64,000 nt of DNA from DASYXT01 sp035934555 (GCA_035934555.1 DASYXT010000118.1:210377-274376); one strand, 5' to 3'; shown: positions 1-8,962, counted from the first letter of the stretch. The notes: generated by a model not told the origin, from the sequence alone. Program-made: numbers and translations.

Positions 1-1
1 C

Positions 2-1906
2 GAGATGCTGGGCTGGCAGTTGGAAACGGTGTTCCGCGCCGGCGCCGCCGGGGCAGTGGTGTTCAGCTTCACCGACGATTGGTGGCGCGCGGGCTTTCCT
101 GTTTCCGACTGGCAGATGGGCCTCACGACTCCCAACCGAACACCCAAACCTTCCCTGGCCGCAGTCCAGAAAACGTTCGGCGCGGCGCCGTTCTTTCCGC
201 TGCCCCGCACCCCGAAAGTCTCCGTGGTCGTTGCCTGCTATAACGGGGAGAGGACCCTCGCAGCGTGCCTGGATTCGTTGCAGCGGCTCAATTATCCCGA
301 TTACGAGGTGATCGTCGTCGATGACGGCTCAGCCGATGCCACCCCACAGCTCGCCTTCTCCCGCCCCGCCGTGCGCTATTTCCGGCACGAGAAAAACCTC
401 GGCCTCTCGGTCGCCCGCAACACCGGCATTGCCGCCGCCACGGGCGACATCATCGCCTTCACCGATTCGGACTGCCGCGCCGATGAGGATTGGCTTTATT
501 ACCTGGTGAGTGATTTGCTCGACGGTGGGTTTGCCGGCATCGGCGGACCCAATTTGCTGCCACCGGACGATTCAGCGGTTGCCGCGGCCGTTATGGCGTC
601 CCCCGGCGGCCCCGCCCACGTCATGCTCTCCGACCGCCAGGCTGAGCACGTCCCCGGCTGTAACATGGCCTTCTTCAAATGGGCGTTGGAACAAATCGGT
701 GGGTTTGACCCCGTGTTCCGCAAAGCGGGAGATGATGTGGACGTGTGCTGGCGATTGCAGCAGGCCGGCTACCAACTCGGATTTAGTCCGGCGGCGCTCG
801 TCTGGCATTACCGCCGCTCGACTGTCGGCGAGTACCTTAGGCAACAACACGGCTATGGGGAGGCCGAGGCGCTGCTGGTTCGCAAGCATCCGGAATATTT
901 TAACAGTTTTGGCGGCAGCCTTTGGCTCGGGCGCATTTACAGTTCTGCCAAAGCCGGGGTGCTGCTGCGCCCGCCGATCATCTATCGTGGCCTGCTGGGC
1001 AGTGCCGGCTTCCAGGCCGTCTATGCGGCCGAACCGGCGGGCACACTCATGCTCAGCACGACCATCGAGTATCACGTCCTTGTCACGTTGCCGCTTTGCA
1101 TTCTCTCGGCCCATTTCCATTGGCTCTGGCCCCTGGCGCTCGCCAGCCTGGCCTTCCCGCTCGCCATTTGCGCCATAGCCGGCGCCCAGGCCGAGCTGCC
1201 GCGGGACAAAACTGGCTTGTGGTCGCGGCCACTGGTGGCATTGTTGTTTTTTCTTCAGCCGATCGTTCGCGGCTGGGCCCGTTACCAGGGGCGATTCCTG
1301 CAACGGGCCTCATCTCTGGCAGCCCGGCAAAGTTTGGACTCACTGGGTTTACGCGCCAGCAAAATGCCTCTTAAGGAAGTCGATTATTGGAGCTCCCGGC
1401 CGGTGAATCGATTTGCCTTCGTGGCCGAAGTCCTGCGCCGGCTCGAACAACAAGGCTGGCCCCATAAAGCCGACGTCGGCTGGTGTGAATACGATTTGGA
1501 GATTTACGGTGGACGCTGGAGCAGCCTCCAACTCACCACCGTCACCGAAGACCAGGCCCTGACCAAACACCTGCTGCGCTGCCGCCTCGGCGCACGGTGG
1601 TCGTTCCCGGCCAAAGTCGCTTTTTGGGCCCTGGCGGCGTTTGAGTTTCTGTTGCTGGGCTTTGCCGGGCGTTGGTCGCCCTGGCTGTGGCTGGCTTTGT
1701 TGACCTTGCCGCTGCTGGCCTGGTTCATCCATCACGAGGAACGCACTTTGCGCAGCACCATTATCGTCTTCCTCGACGCGCTGGGGAAGGATTTAGAGTT
1801 AGCCAAACAGCCGCCCGAGTCCGTACCTCAGGCGACGCCGGCGCCGGCCAGTCCCGCAGCCTCAGAGCTGAACCGGCAAACGACCACCAGCGCAAATCCA
1901 GGCTAA
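2..1906 (+). CDS. TIM-barrel hydrolase-like/GT2 glycosyltransferase fusion (5' partial)
   Basis: The reading frame is open to the window edge, so the N-terminus is missing. Counting from the Met at position 5, residues 1-60 (GAVVFSFTDDWW, then a W-x-x-GL-T pattern) resemble the last strand of a glycoside-hydrolase-type TIM barrel. A GT2 GT-A domain follows from about residue 71 (KVSVVVACYNGE, VDDGSA, and TDSDC as the DXD site near 153-157). It would transfer a sugar from a nucleotide sugar. Hydrophobic segments near 345-400, 405-422 and 535-575 suggest membrane anchoring. The last ~40 residues are Pro/Ala-rich and probably disordered. The substrate cannot be told. The hydrolase-like part is judged from a short remnant; the GT2 call is firm. 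Confidence 0.85.
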   Translation, partial: EMLGWQLETVFRAGAAGAVVFSFTDDWWRAGFPVSDWQMGLTTPNRTPKPSLAAVQKTFGAAPFFPLPRTPKVSVVVACYNGERTLAACLDSLQRLNYPDYEVIVVDDGSADATPQLAFSRPAVRYFRHEKNLGLSVARNTGIAAATGDIIAFTDSDCRADEDWLYYLVSDLLDGGFAGIGGPNLLPPDDSAVAAAVMASPGGPAHVMLSDRQAEHVPGCNMAFFKWALEQIGGFDPVFRKAGDDVDVCWRLQQAGYQLGFSPAALVWHYRRSTVGEYLRQQHGYGEAEALLVRKHPEYFNSFGGSLWLGRIYSSAKAGVLLRPPIIYRGLLGSAGFQAVYAAEPAGTLMLSTTIEYHVLVTLPLCILSAHFHWLWPLALASLAFPLAICAIAGAQAELPRDKTGLWSRPLVALLFFLQPIVRGWARYQGRFLQRASSLAARQSLDSLGLRASKMPLKEVDYWSSRPVNRFAFVAEVLRRLEQQGWPHKADVGWCEYDLEIYGGRWSSLQLTTVTEDQALTKHLLRCRLGARWSFPAKVAFWALAAFEFLLLGFAGRWSPWLWLALLTLPLLAWFIHHEERTLRSTIIVFLDALGKDLELAKQPPESVPQATPAPASPAASELNRQTTTSANPG

Positions 1907-1964
1907 AGACTTCTCACTGCATCACCATTTGATTCCCGGCGGCATCTCGCCATAATCGCCGCCC

Positions 1965-3368
1965 ATGAACGTCACGCAAGTGGCCCTCTGCCCCAGTGAA
2001 GCTTCCCGCAACGCGCGGCGCCCGGCCCTTACCCCCGAGCTGCTGGCCGCCAGCGGCGCGCGCTACTCCAGAAACAACGAAGGACTCCAGGCTATCCTGT
2101 CCAAAATCGATCCGCAGAACCTCGAAAAATCCGTCGATTCGATTTTCCGCATGGTTGATTACGGCCACCAATCCATCGCCGATATGGTGCCCGTGGCGAT
2201 GTTTATCGACGGCATTTCCATTTGGCTCGCCTATTATCTGTGGACGCTTTGCCCGACCGCTTCCGGCCAGGAATCCTCGACCCGTTATATCAAAATCTCC
2301 AATGAGGGGCTGATCCCCCCGGAGGTGCTGGGCATCCCCAAGGCGGAACTCGCCGCCTGGCAAACCCAGATGCAGCAATGTTTCCAGGCCTATCAAGCCT
2401 CCGTCGCCCTCTGGGAAGAACTGGCCGCACAAACGCCAGAAATTATGGGCATTCCGCAGTCGCTGCTGCAAGACCCCTCCGAACCGGCTCGGAAAAAGGT
2501 CGCGCGCATGCGACGCAATTACGCCTTTGATCGCGCCAGATACCTTCTACCTGTCAGCGCGGCGACCAATGTCATGCTCCTTTTGTCCGCTCGCGGCTGG
2601 GTCACCCTGTGCCAATGCCTCCTCTCGCATCCACTGCCCGAGGCCCAACAATTGGGCGCCCTGGTGCGAAACGAATTGGCGCTGGCGGCCCCTCGAATGC
2701 TCAAGTACGCCCGCGCAGAGGAACCCAGCAAAAAGACGTTGGCAGATGAATTTGCCCGGGTGGTCGAGCTTGCTGCCAAAATCGGCCTCGAACCTGCCGC
2801 CGCTGCATCTGCCTCGGCTCGATCTTACCTTTCTGTGATGCCGCCGGACCATCTCCCACCAGACACACTTGCCGGGGCCCTGCGCCACCACCCGAACCGT
2901 TACGCCCCTTTCGGCAGCGCCCTCCAACGCACAGCCGTGCGCTTTGGCTGGTCGGCGATCGGCTTCGCCGAAATCCGTGACTTGAACCGCCATCGCACCG
3001 GCACGAAGTACTGCCCGCAAGTGCCCAGCGGGTTTTACTTTTCCGAAGATCAATTGCCGCCAGGCGCAGCGCCCCAACGCGAGCGGTTGCTGCTCCAGGC
3101 CGACATCGGCCGCGCCGCCTGCGCAGCCGCTCTGGACCGGCTCAAACGCGCCCAGCCCTCCTACATCTACTGGTCGGTACTCGGGACCGAATATCCCTTC
3201 GAACACACCACCACCGCCGACAAATTCATTTATGAAGCGGAATTGCGCACCGGCCTCGGCGCCCATTTTCGCTATGCCAAGCACTTGCGCGATGTGCTCG
3301 CTTTGTGGTACGAGCGGTTCCCCGCCACCAAAGGATTGATTTTGGAAGGCAGCGCCGAACCGGAATAG
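1965..3368 (+). CDS. thyX: Tandem ThyX-like (FAD-dependent thymidylate synthase family) protein
   Basis: 467 residues, about twice a standard ThyX (~220-250), with two ThyX-like halves. Half 1 has HQSIADM near 68-74 and a GIS motif, then SGQESSTRY (100-108), matching the end of the ThyX signature (S-x-x-S-x-R-Y); the RHR part is absent there. Half 2 has RDLNRHRTG with R342-H343-R344, the RHR part, but lacks the following S..SxRY. ThyX methylates dUMP using FAD, NADPH and methylene-THF. In homotetrameric ThyX the active site is built from neighbouring subunits, so a fused pair with complementary residues could form one site. That is inference; it may instead have another role. The gene is convergent with dnaN. 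Confidence 0.8.
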   Translation: MNVTQVALCPSEASRNARRPALTPELLAASGARYSRNNEGLQAILSKIDPQNLEKSVDSIFRMVDYGHQSIADMVPVAMFIDGISIWLAYYLWTLCPTASGQESSTRYIKISNEGLIPPEVLGIPKAELAAWQTQMQQCFQAYQASVALWEELAAQTPEIMGIPQSLLQDPSEPARKKVARMRRNYAFDRARYLLPVSAATNVMLLLSARGWVTLCQCLLSHPLPEAQQLGALVRNELALAAPRMLKYARAEEPSKKTLADEFARVVELAAKIGLEPAAAASASARSYLSVMPPDHLPPDTLAGALRHHPNRYAPFGSALQRTAVRFGWSAIGFAEIRDLNRHRTGTKYCPQVPSGFYFSEDQLPPGAAPQRERLLLQADIGRAACAAALDRLKRAQPSYIYWSVLGTEYPFEHTTTADKFIYEAELRTGLGAHFRYAKHLRDVLALWYERFPATKGLILEGSAEPE

Positions 3369-3373
3369 CGCGG

Positions 3374-3398
3374 CACGTGGACTTTAGTTCGCAACAAC
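3374..3398 (+). repeat. Dispersed palindromic repeat, copy 1 (left arm of an inverted pair)
   Basis: Contains GTGGACTTTAGTTCGCAACAA, cf. the better conserved copy at 63941 (GCGGACTTTAGTCCGCAGCAA). It lies 6 bases after the ThyX-like stop codon. With the opposite copy at 3451-3475 it forms an inverted pair between two convergent genes, where a folded transcript could end or stabilise both messages. Confidence 0.6.
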
Positions 3399-3450
3399 GT
3401 CCTAACGCGAGCGCGGCTTGAAGTTAACAGGACGGCTGTTTTGTAAAGGC

Positions 3451-3475
3451 TTGCTGCGGATCTAAAATCCGTCTC
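3451..3475 (-). repeat. Dispersed palindromic repeat, copy 2 (right arm of the inverted pair)
   Basis: TTGCTGCGGATCTAAAATCC is the reverse-complement orientation of copy 1, with several mismatches, and has its own small palindrome CGGAT-CTAAA-ATCCG. It sits 5 bases past the dnaN stop codon. Confidence 0.55.
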
Positions 3476-3479
3476 GCCC

Positions 3480-4589
3480 CTACGTCAGGCGCATCGGCAT
3501 CACCACATACAGGAACGGCCCATTGATCTTGAGCACTCCAGGGCTGAGCTCATCGATCAGCTCGATGAAAACCTCGTCGTTGGTCAGCGCATTGAGTGGA
3601 TCAATCATGTACTTCGGGTTGAACGCGATCGCCATTTCAGGACCTTTGTAATTGATGGCCAGTGTCTCTTTTGCCTCACCCACTTCCGGAGAGTTGGCGG
3701 TAATTTCGAGCTTGTTTTTGCCGAAGTTCAACTTCACCGAGTTGGACTTCTCGCTGGTCATGATTTCGGCGCGACGCAACGCGTGCATCAATTCTTCCCG
3801 CATCAGCGTTACCCGTTCCTTGGTCTCAGAAGGAATCACCTGTCGGTAATTGGGATAATTGCCCTCAATCAGCTTGGTAACGATCAACACCGTCGAGCCT
3901 TTTTCGTCTTTGAGCGAAAACGACGCCTGGTTCTCTGCGTAACGCAACTCCAACTCGCCCTTCTCCTGCAAAAGCCGGTTCAGTTCATTAACCGTTTTTG
4001 AAGGCACAATAAACTCGCCTTGGCTGCTCTCGGACACATCGACTTCCTCATCCACGAGCGCCAACCGCCGGCCATCCGTCGCCACCAGCGTCATCTTGTG
4101 GTCTTTCAAACTAAAAAATATCCCGTTCAAAACATACCGCGATTCATCAGTCGAAATGGCAAAGGAGGTCTTTTTCATCATTGCCGCAACGGTTTGCTGC
4201 GGCAGAACAACCTTTTTGTCCTCCTTGAATTTTGGCATCGGAGGGAACTCGTCCGCGCTTAAGCCGTGAATTTTATAGAAAGAGGAACCAGAACGAATTG
4301 TGCAGTAGTTCTTATCGTCAACTTCAAGGTCAATTTCTGAGTTGCTCAACTCGCGTACGATTCCAAACAGCCGTTTTACCGGAACGGTCGAAGCGCCTGG
4401 CCGTTTTACCTTTGCCTCTACCGCGCAGGAAATCGTCACGTCCAAATCCGTCGCGGTCAATTCGAGGCGTTCCCCTTCGGCGCGCAGCAGGACGTTGGAA
4501 AGAATCGGCAAAGTTGTCCGCGAGCTGACCACATTCTGAACCGCCTGCAGCCCGTTGATAATTTGCTCCTTTGAGATGGTCAGGTTCAT
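3480..4589 (-). CDS. dnaN: DNA polymerase III beta subunit (sliding clamp)
   Basis: 369 residues, the normal length for DnaN, which makes a dimeric ring that tethers DNA polymerase III to DNA. The N-terminus (MNLTISKEQIINGLQAVQNV, then SSRTTLPILSNVLL) and the C-terminal VVMPMRLT are typical of the three-domain clamp. DGRRLALVD and FIVPSKTVNEL are characteristic interior motifs. The start is the first ATG in frame; no clear Shine-Dalgarno sequence precedes it. dnaA and recF are not next to it, so the classical dnaA-dnaN-recF order is broken here. The neighbour upstream on the same strand is a cysteine desulfurase. Function is certain. Confidence 0.98.
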   Translation of the reverse strand: MNLTISKEQIINGLQAVQNVVSSRTTLPILSNVLLRAEGERLELTATDLDVTISCAVEAKVKRPGASTVPVKRLFGIVRELSNSEIDLEVDDKNYCTIRSGSSFYKIHGLSADEFPPMPKFKEDKKVVLPQQTVAAMMKKTSFAISTDESRYVLNGIFFSLKDHKMTLVATDGRRLALVDEEVDVSESSQGEFIVPSKTVNELNRLLQEKGELELRYAENQASFSLKDEKGSTVLIVTKLIEGNYPNYRQVIPSETKERVTLMREELMHALRRAEIMTSEKSNSVKLNFGKNKLEITANSPEVGEAKETLAINYKGPEMAIAFNPKYMIDPLNALTNDEVFIELIDELSPGVLKINGPFLYVVMPMRLT

Positions 4590-4836
4590 GTGCGCTTAAT
4601 ATGTATTCTGCTGATCAAGATCAACTATCCGTATTAAGGGTTGTCAATAAGGCAAACAAACCCGCATGTCAAGGTTACCGCAGGCACTTACGCAGCGCGC
4701 GGGAAACGTTTTTCCTTTTATTACATTTTTGAACAAAAGCTTCTCACTCCGTTATTCACGCTGCCCACATTTCATTCACAACCAACGTGCAAGTTGTTGG
4801 ACCACTTGTTCCGATTCCCAACAAGTCAAAGCAGGA
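4590..4836. promoter_or_regulatory. dnaN upstream region with DnaA-box-like sites
   Basis: This gap between the cysteine desulfurase stop and the dnaN start is more AT-rich than the surroundings. It has three one-mismatch matches to the DnaA box TTATNCACA: TTATTCACG at 4752-4760 and TCATTCACA at 4772-4780 (same strand, 20 bp apart), and TTATTGACA on the minus strand at 4642-4650. A 7-bp inverted repeat (ACTTGTT 4804-4810, AACAAGT 4820-4826) lies by the desulfurase stop. It could be a DnaA-regulated promoter or part of an origin, but near-matches of this kind also arise by chance. Confidence 0.3.
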
Positions 4837-5979
4837 TCATTTTCGTACGCGCCGGATCAATTCCGGCAACACCTGCTCGACGTAAGCAACCTCTTCTTCC
4901 GTGGATTCTCGCCCGAGCGAGAAACGCACCAATGCGTTGGACAGCGGCGCCTGCAACCCTAATGCCTGAATGACATGCGACGGTTCGAGGGAGCCGGCCG
5001 AGCAGGCCGAACCACTCGAGGCGCAGATGCCCTCCATATCGAGCGCCGCCAGCAACGCAATGCTGTCGGAACCCTCCACAACAAATGCCAGAGTATTGGC
5101 CAATCGCTGCACGCGCGCGCCCACGATTTGCGCACCCGCTATCTTCTCGACGCTACGCGCCAAACGCTCTGTTAAGGCGAGCAGCCGTTCACGCTCGAAT
5201 ACTGGTGGCTGAACGAACCGCTCCAGCGCCTCGGCCAACCCAATAATCCCCGCCAGGTTCTCTGTGCCTGCCCGGCGCTCATTTTCGTGCGCACCCCCGA
5301 GCAACACGGAGTCGGGGTGCAATGGCGATTTAACGAACAGCGCGCCGGCCCCTTTTGGCCCGTGAAGCTTATGCGCGCACACAGAAACCAGGTCCGCATT
5401 GAATTGATGGATGTCCCGGAACGGTTTCTTGCCGAACCACTGCACCGCATCGGTGTGAAAACGCACCCCACGCGCCCGGCACACCGCTCCTAACTCGGCC
5501 ACAGGCTGGATCGTGCCGATTTCGTTATTTGCCGCCATAATCGAGACCAAGGTCGTGTCCGGCCGCAGCGCCCGTTCCAGCGACTCCACCCCAACCGTCC
5601 CCTCGCGGTTCACGGGCAGGCGGGTCACTTCAAAACCTTCCTTCTTCTCCAGATAATCGAACGCATGGAGCACGGCATGGTGTTCCACGGTTGAGGTGAC
5701 AAGGTGTTTTCCTTTTGGCTTGAGCACCCTGGCTGTGCCCAGAATTGCCAGGTTCGCACTCTCCGTGCCGCCGCTGGTGAACACGACTTCACCAGGTTTG
5801 CCGCCCAGCACCCGGGCGACCCGTTCACGCGCCTCGTCCAGCGCTGCCCGCGCGCGCCGGCCTACCCGGTGCACACTGGACGGGTTGCCCCAGATTTCGT
5901 TGAGGAACGGCAGCATCGCTTGCCGGACCTGCTCATCCAGCGGCGTAGTGGCGTTGTAATCGAAATATACCGTTTTCAT
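4837..5979 (-). CDS. Cysteine desulfurase (NifS/IscS family)
   Basis: 380 residues from the chosen start. A PLP enzyme that takes sulfur from L-cysteine, leaving alanine, and holds it as a persulfide for Fe-S cluster or thio-cofactor assembly. The N-terminus YFDYNATTPLDEQV, the PLP-lysine motif CAHKLHGPKGAGALF and the active-site cysteine loop SSGSACSAGSLEPSHV place it in class I (IscS/NifS-like). The frame extends ten codons further upstream to 6009, but family alignment favours MKTVYFDYN at 5979. No iscU or iscR is adjacent. It may be co-transcribed with the sulfite-oxidase-like gene just upstream on the same strand. Confidence 0.95.
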   Translation of the reverse strand: MKTVYFDYNATTPLDEQVRQAMLPFLNEIWGNPSSVHRVGRRARAALDEARERVARVLGGKPGEVVFTSGGTESANLAILGTARVLKPKGKHLVTSTVEHHAVLHAFDYLEKKEGFEVTRLPVNREGTVGVESLERALRPDTTLVSIMAANNEIGTIQPVAELGAVCRARGVRFHTDAVQWFGKKPFRDIHQFNADLVSVCAHKLHGPKGAGALFVKSPLHPDSVLLGGAHENERRAGTENLAGIIGLAEALERFVQPPVFERERLLALTERLARSVEKIAGAQIVGARVQRLANTLAFVVEGSDSIALLAALDMEGICASSGSACSAGSLEPSHVIQALGLQAPLSNALVRFSLGRESTEEEVAYVEQVLPELIRRVRK

Positions 5980-6015
5980 CTGCCGGGAGAAAGCGCGCTG
6001 CCCAACCATGGTGGT

Positions 6016-6690
6016 TCAAACCGCCTCAGCCGCAAAGCCCGGCGGCGGCTGGTCTTTGCGGGCAAACCGATCTTCGCTCCATGGGTCGGCTGTATTCGAG
6101 TAACCGCGCAACTCCCAAAACCCAAGCAGATCCCGGTCAAGAAACGTAATCTCGCGGATGAACTTGGCGCCTTTCCAAGCGTAACGTTTGGGAATGATGA
6201 CCCGGGCAGGTCCGCCGTGCTCGCTCGACAACGGTTTCCCATTCCACCGGTGCGCGATTAACACGTCATCATCCAGGCACACCGACAATGGATTGTTCGT
6301 CGAGTAGCCGTCGTAACTCTTGAAGAACACATGCGATGCTTCGGGTTTGGGGTGAACAAGGTCCGCGAGCGTGAAAAAGGCAATACCTTCCCACGTCATA
6401 TCGAATTGGCTCCACGTCGTTACACAATGGAAATCGCTGATATCCTTAAACTGCGGCAAGGAGAGGAACTGCTGCCAGTTGAGCGTCACCGGGTTTTCCA
6501 CCAGTCCGCCAATCTTAAGTTCCCATTTGTCCAACGGCACCTCGGGGCGGAGCCCGAGGTCCAGAACCGGGAAGTTGTGCACCTGCCGCTGGCCGGGCGG
6601 CAGACGGTCCTGCGAGCGAAGGGGCCGACCGGTTTTTCCGGCCATTTTCTGCGCCCAGCGCTCCTTTGCGGCAATGTAGGATTCCTTCAT
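6016..6690 (-). CDS. Sulfite-oxidase-like molybdopterin oxidoreductase (cytoplasmic type)
   Basis: 224 residues with the oxidoreductase molybdopterin-binding fold of the sulfite oxidase/YedY superfamily. The molybdenum-ligand cysteine is in DFHCVTTWSQFD, and EHGGPARVIIPKRYAWKGAK is the conserved C-terminal half of the domain. There is no signal peptide or twin-arginine motif, unlike MsrP (YedY), so it probably works in the cytoplasm. There is no dimerisation domain as in full sulfite oxidases. The natural substrate is unknown. It ends only tens of bases before the cysteine desulfurase, on the same strand, so a shared sulfur-related role is possible but unproven. Confidence 0.9.
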   Translation of the reverse strand: MKESYIAAKERWAQKMAGKTGRPLRSQDRLPPGQRQVHNFPVLDLGLRPEVPLDKWELKIGGLVENPVTLNWQQFLSLPQFKDISDFHCVTTWSQFDMTWEGIAFFTLADLVHPKPEASHVFFKSYDGYSTNNPLSVCLDDDVLIAHRWNGKPLSSEHGGPARVIIPKRYAWKGAKFIREITFLDRDLLGFWELRGYSNTADPWSEDRFARKDQPPPGFAAEAV

Positions 6691-6874
6691 TCCCCAAGGA
6701 TACTGCTTCAGGCTGCCGCGGTCCGCAAGGGTCGGTCGAAGGGTGAGACAACAGCGGGCGCAGGACAGATTTCTTCTATGCAGCGATAGGCAGGCAGTCG
6801 TTCTGGGCGGCCAACGTGTTCAAATGGTCTTTCCAGAATGTGTCCAGCCGCCGGCTGGCGCCGCACTCAAGCGC

Positions 6875-7699
6875 TCATTCCCAGGCGTTGGGCTTTTCGG
6901 GCGCCGAGTGCGCCAACTCGCGCGGGGCTTCCGGTTCCTTCTCGGCCCGCAGCGCCTTGACCTCGCTGGGCAACACTTGCTTTCCAGAGTTGCCGAACGA
7001 ATTGTAAACGTAAGTCAGCACGTTGGCGATATCCGCATCGCTCAGCGGGAACTTCGGCATCGAATTGTTAAATGTTTTTCCATTCACCACAATTTGTCCC
7101 TGGCGCCCGTGGAGCAGCACCTTGACCGCCCTGGCCTTGTCGCCGTTCAGAAAATCCGAGCCGGCCAGCGGCGGAAACTTGTCCGGGATACCCAGTCCCG
7201 TTGCCTGATGACAGGGCGTGCACACCATCGCGAACAGTTGCTTGCCATGTTGAATTTGCTGCGGCTTGGCTCCGGAATCTTCCTCCTTGGGCAACGTGCC
7301 CATGGGCGCACCCTCCTCGACCCATTCACGCACTGTCTGCCGCTCCTGCTCGGTCAGTGAACGGGCTTCCGGCCCGTCGCCCGCCGGCATCGGCTGCTTG
7401 TAGTATTCTCCTTTGTAAGCATCCCAGATCCGGCGCTTGATCTCCATGCGTTTGGCGTGCGCCGTTTTATAATCATCCCAGTTGGGCAACAGCCGCTCCT
7501 GGTCGCTATGGCACCGGGCGCATTTGCCCATAAAGATCGGCAACACGTCCTGCAGGTAGGTCACTGCGGGAGGCGCCGCCGCCGGTTGAGCCGCCGTCTT
7601 GCCCGCCGCCGGTTGGGCCCCCAAACCAGTCGCTTCGAAGCCTGCCAGCAGCAGTCCGCCCGTTACCAGAACCACCAACAATTCCGTTTTCGCTCTCAT
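6875..7699 (-). CDS. Exported di-haem c-type cytochrome
   Basis: 274 residues. The N-terminus has a hydrophobic export segment (LLVVLVTGGLLLAGFEATG), then an Ala/Pro-rich linker. The first haem motif CARCHSDQE lies in a domain like the planctomycete/verrucomicrobial cytochrome c (DVLPIFMGKCARCH). The second, CTPCHQATG, lies in a class I cytochrome c domain (GIPDKFPPLAGSDFL, then MPKFPLSDADIANVLTYV with its Met ligand region). It should carry electrons in the periplasm. The partner is not evident; the upstream neighbour is a sensor gene and the downstream neighbour a molybdoenzyme on the same strand. The start is the first in-frame ATG with a signal peptide. Confidence 0.93.
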   Translation of the reverse strand: MRAKTELLVVLVTGGLLLAGFEATGLGAQPAAGKTAAQPAAAPPAVTYLQDVLPIFMGKCARCHSDQERLLPNWDDYKTAHAKRMEIKRRIWDAYKGEYYKQPMPAGDGPEARSLTEQERQTVREWVEEGAPMGTLPKEEDSGAKPQQIQHGKQLFAMVCTPCHQATGLGIPDKFPPLAGSDFLNGDKARAVKVLLHGRQGQIVVNGKTFNNSMPKFPLSDADIANVLTYVYNSFGNSGKQVLPSEVKALRAEKEPEAPRELAHSAPEKPNAWE

Positions 7700-7930
7700 G
7701 CCGGCACGCTAGTCCGCCGCACGATTCCCCGCCCCACCTTGGTTGGCGATTACTGACCATTTTTTGGCATAAGCAGAACAACAAATGGCAGTGGTAGATC
7801 ATGGGTCTGCGCTAATGGCATTTGCCGCTGCGCCCGCGTGGAGCTAAACCAACCTTGGGTTGCCAACTCCTGGTGAAATAGGCTCTCCTTTAGTTGCTTT
7901 GTGCCGCACAAAAAGCGGTGCTCAAGCAGA

Positions 7931-8962
7931 TCAGGCCGTGGACAGGGCAGGAAATAACTCCGGGTAAAAGGTCCGGGAACAATCCGGGCAGATGCTGTGG
8001 GTGAAGTTGGCGTTGGAGTGCTGCCGGACATACAATTCGATTTGACTCCAATAGCCCTGGTCATCGCGGATTTTTTTGCAATGAGCGCAGATGGGGAGCA
8101 GGCCGCTGAGAGTTTTGACTTCGGCCAGCGCCGCTTGCAGTTGAAGGACGAGTTGTTCGCGTTCACGTTCCGTTTTGCGCCGTTCGGTCACATCCCGGGC
8201 GATCGTGGAGGCCCCGACGATGTTGCCGAGTGTATCACGGACCGGGGAGATGCTGAGAGACACTTCGACGATCCGGTTGTCGCGAGTGCGGCGGGTGGTC
8301 TCAAAATGCTGAATTTGCTCTCCGCGCGCGACCCGCTCCAATATCGGGATGTGTTCATTCACGCGGTCTGCCGGCAGCAGCATATCGATGGAACGGCCCA
8401 GGGCTTCTGCGGCAGTGTAGCCATACAGTCTTTCGGCGGCGGCGTTCCAACTGGAGATGACGCCGCCGAGGTCTTTCCCGATAATCGCGTCGTCCGAGGA
8501 CTCGACAATCGCGGCGAGCCGGTGCAGGGCTTCCAGGTGCTGTTGCACAGAGTTGTGGGCGGCCCGTTCGCGACCGAGGGCCAGGCGGGCCTTCCGTGAC
8601 AGAAGGAACACGCCCGAGGAGATCACGATAAAACATGCCGCGTTGACCCGGTCAGCAGGGCTCGCAATAGCCAAAGAGTGCCGGGGCGCGACGAACCACC
8701 AATCTCCCAGCCCCAAGCTGGCAACCATTGTCAAAAAAACCGGCCCGGTGTCAGCAAAATGGGCGACCGCACACACGGCGAAGAAGAAGAGGACATAAGG
8801 GAGGCGGTCTCCCCAAAGCGGGTCGAGCAACCAGCGAAGCAGAAGCGCCAGGCCCAGGCACCCGCCAGCCAAGGCGTAGGCGCGCCATCCAGTCAGGTGG
8901 GGGCTGGTTTCCCACCAGGCCGCAGCCTTTCCGGGCGCACAATTGGCAGAAAGGGGTATCAC
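7931..8962 (-). CDS. Membrane sensor: DUF4118 - PAS - Cys-rich C-terminal domain, no kinase
   Basis: 343 residues. Residues ~25-125 carry four hydrophobic segments of DUF4118 type, the membrane module of KdpD-like kinases. A short coiled stretch leads to a PAS domain near 150-265 (AIVESSDDAIIGKDLGGVIS through IARDVTERRK). The C-terminus has a Cys-rich motif (LPICAHCKKIRDDQGYW ... HSICPDCSRTFYPE) with two CxxC pairs that could bind zinc or iron. There is no HisKA, HATPase, GGDEF or output domain, so it must signal through a partner. This arrangement often ends otherwise in kinases; here the transmitter is absent and the stop is natural. Confidence 0.85.
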   Translation of the reverse strand: MIPLSANCAPGKAAAWWETSPHLTGWRAYALAGGCLGLALLLRWLLDPLWGDRLPYVLFFFAVCAVAHFADTGPVFLTMVASLGLGDWWFVAPRHSLAIASPADRVNAACFIVISSGVFLLSRKARLALGRERAAHNSVQQHLEALHRLAAIVESSDDAIIGKDLGGVISSWNAAAERLYGYTAAEALGRSIDMLLPADRVNEHIPILERVARGEQIQHFETTRRTRDNRIVEVSLSISPVRDTLGNIVGASTIARDVTERRKTEREREQLVLQLQAALAEVKTLSGLLPICAHCKKIRDDQGYWSQIELYVRQHSNANFTHSICPDCSRTFYPELFPALSTA

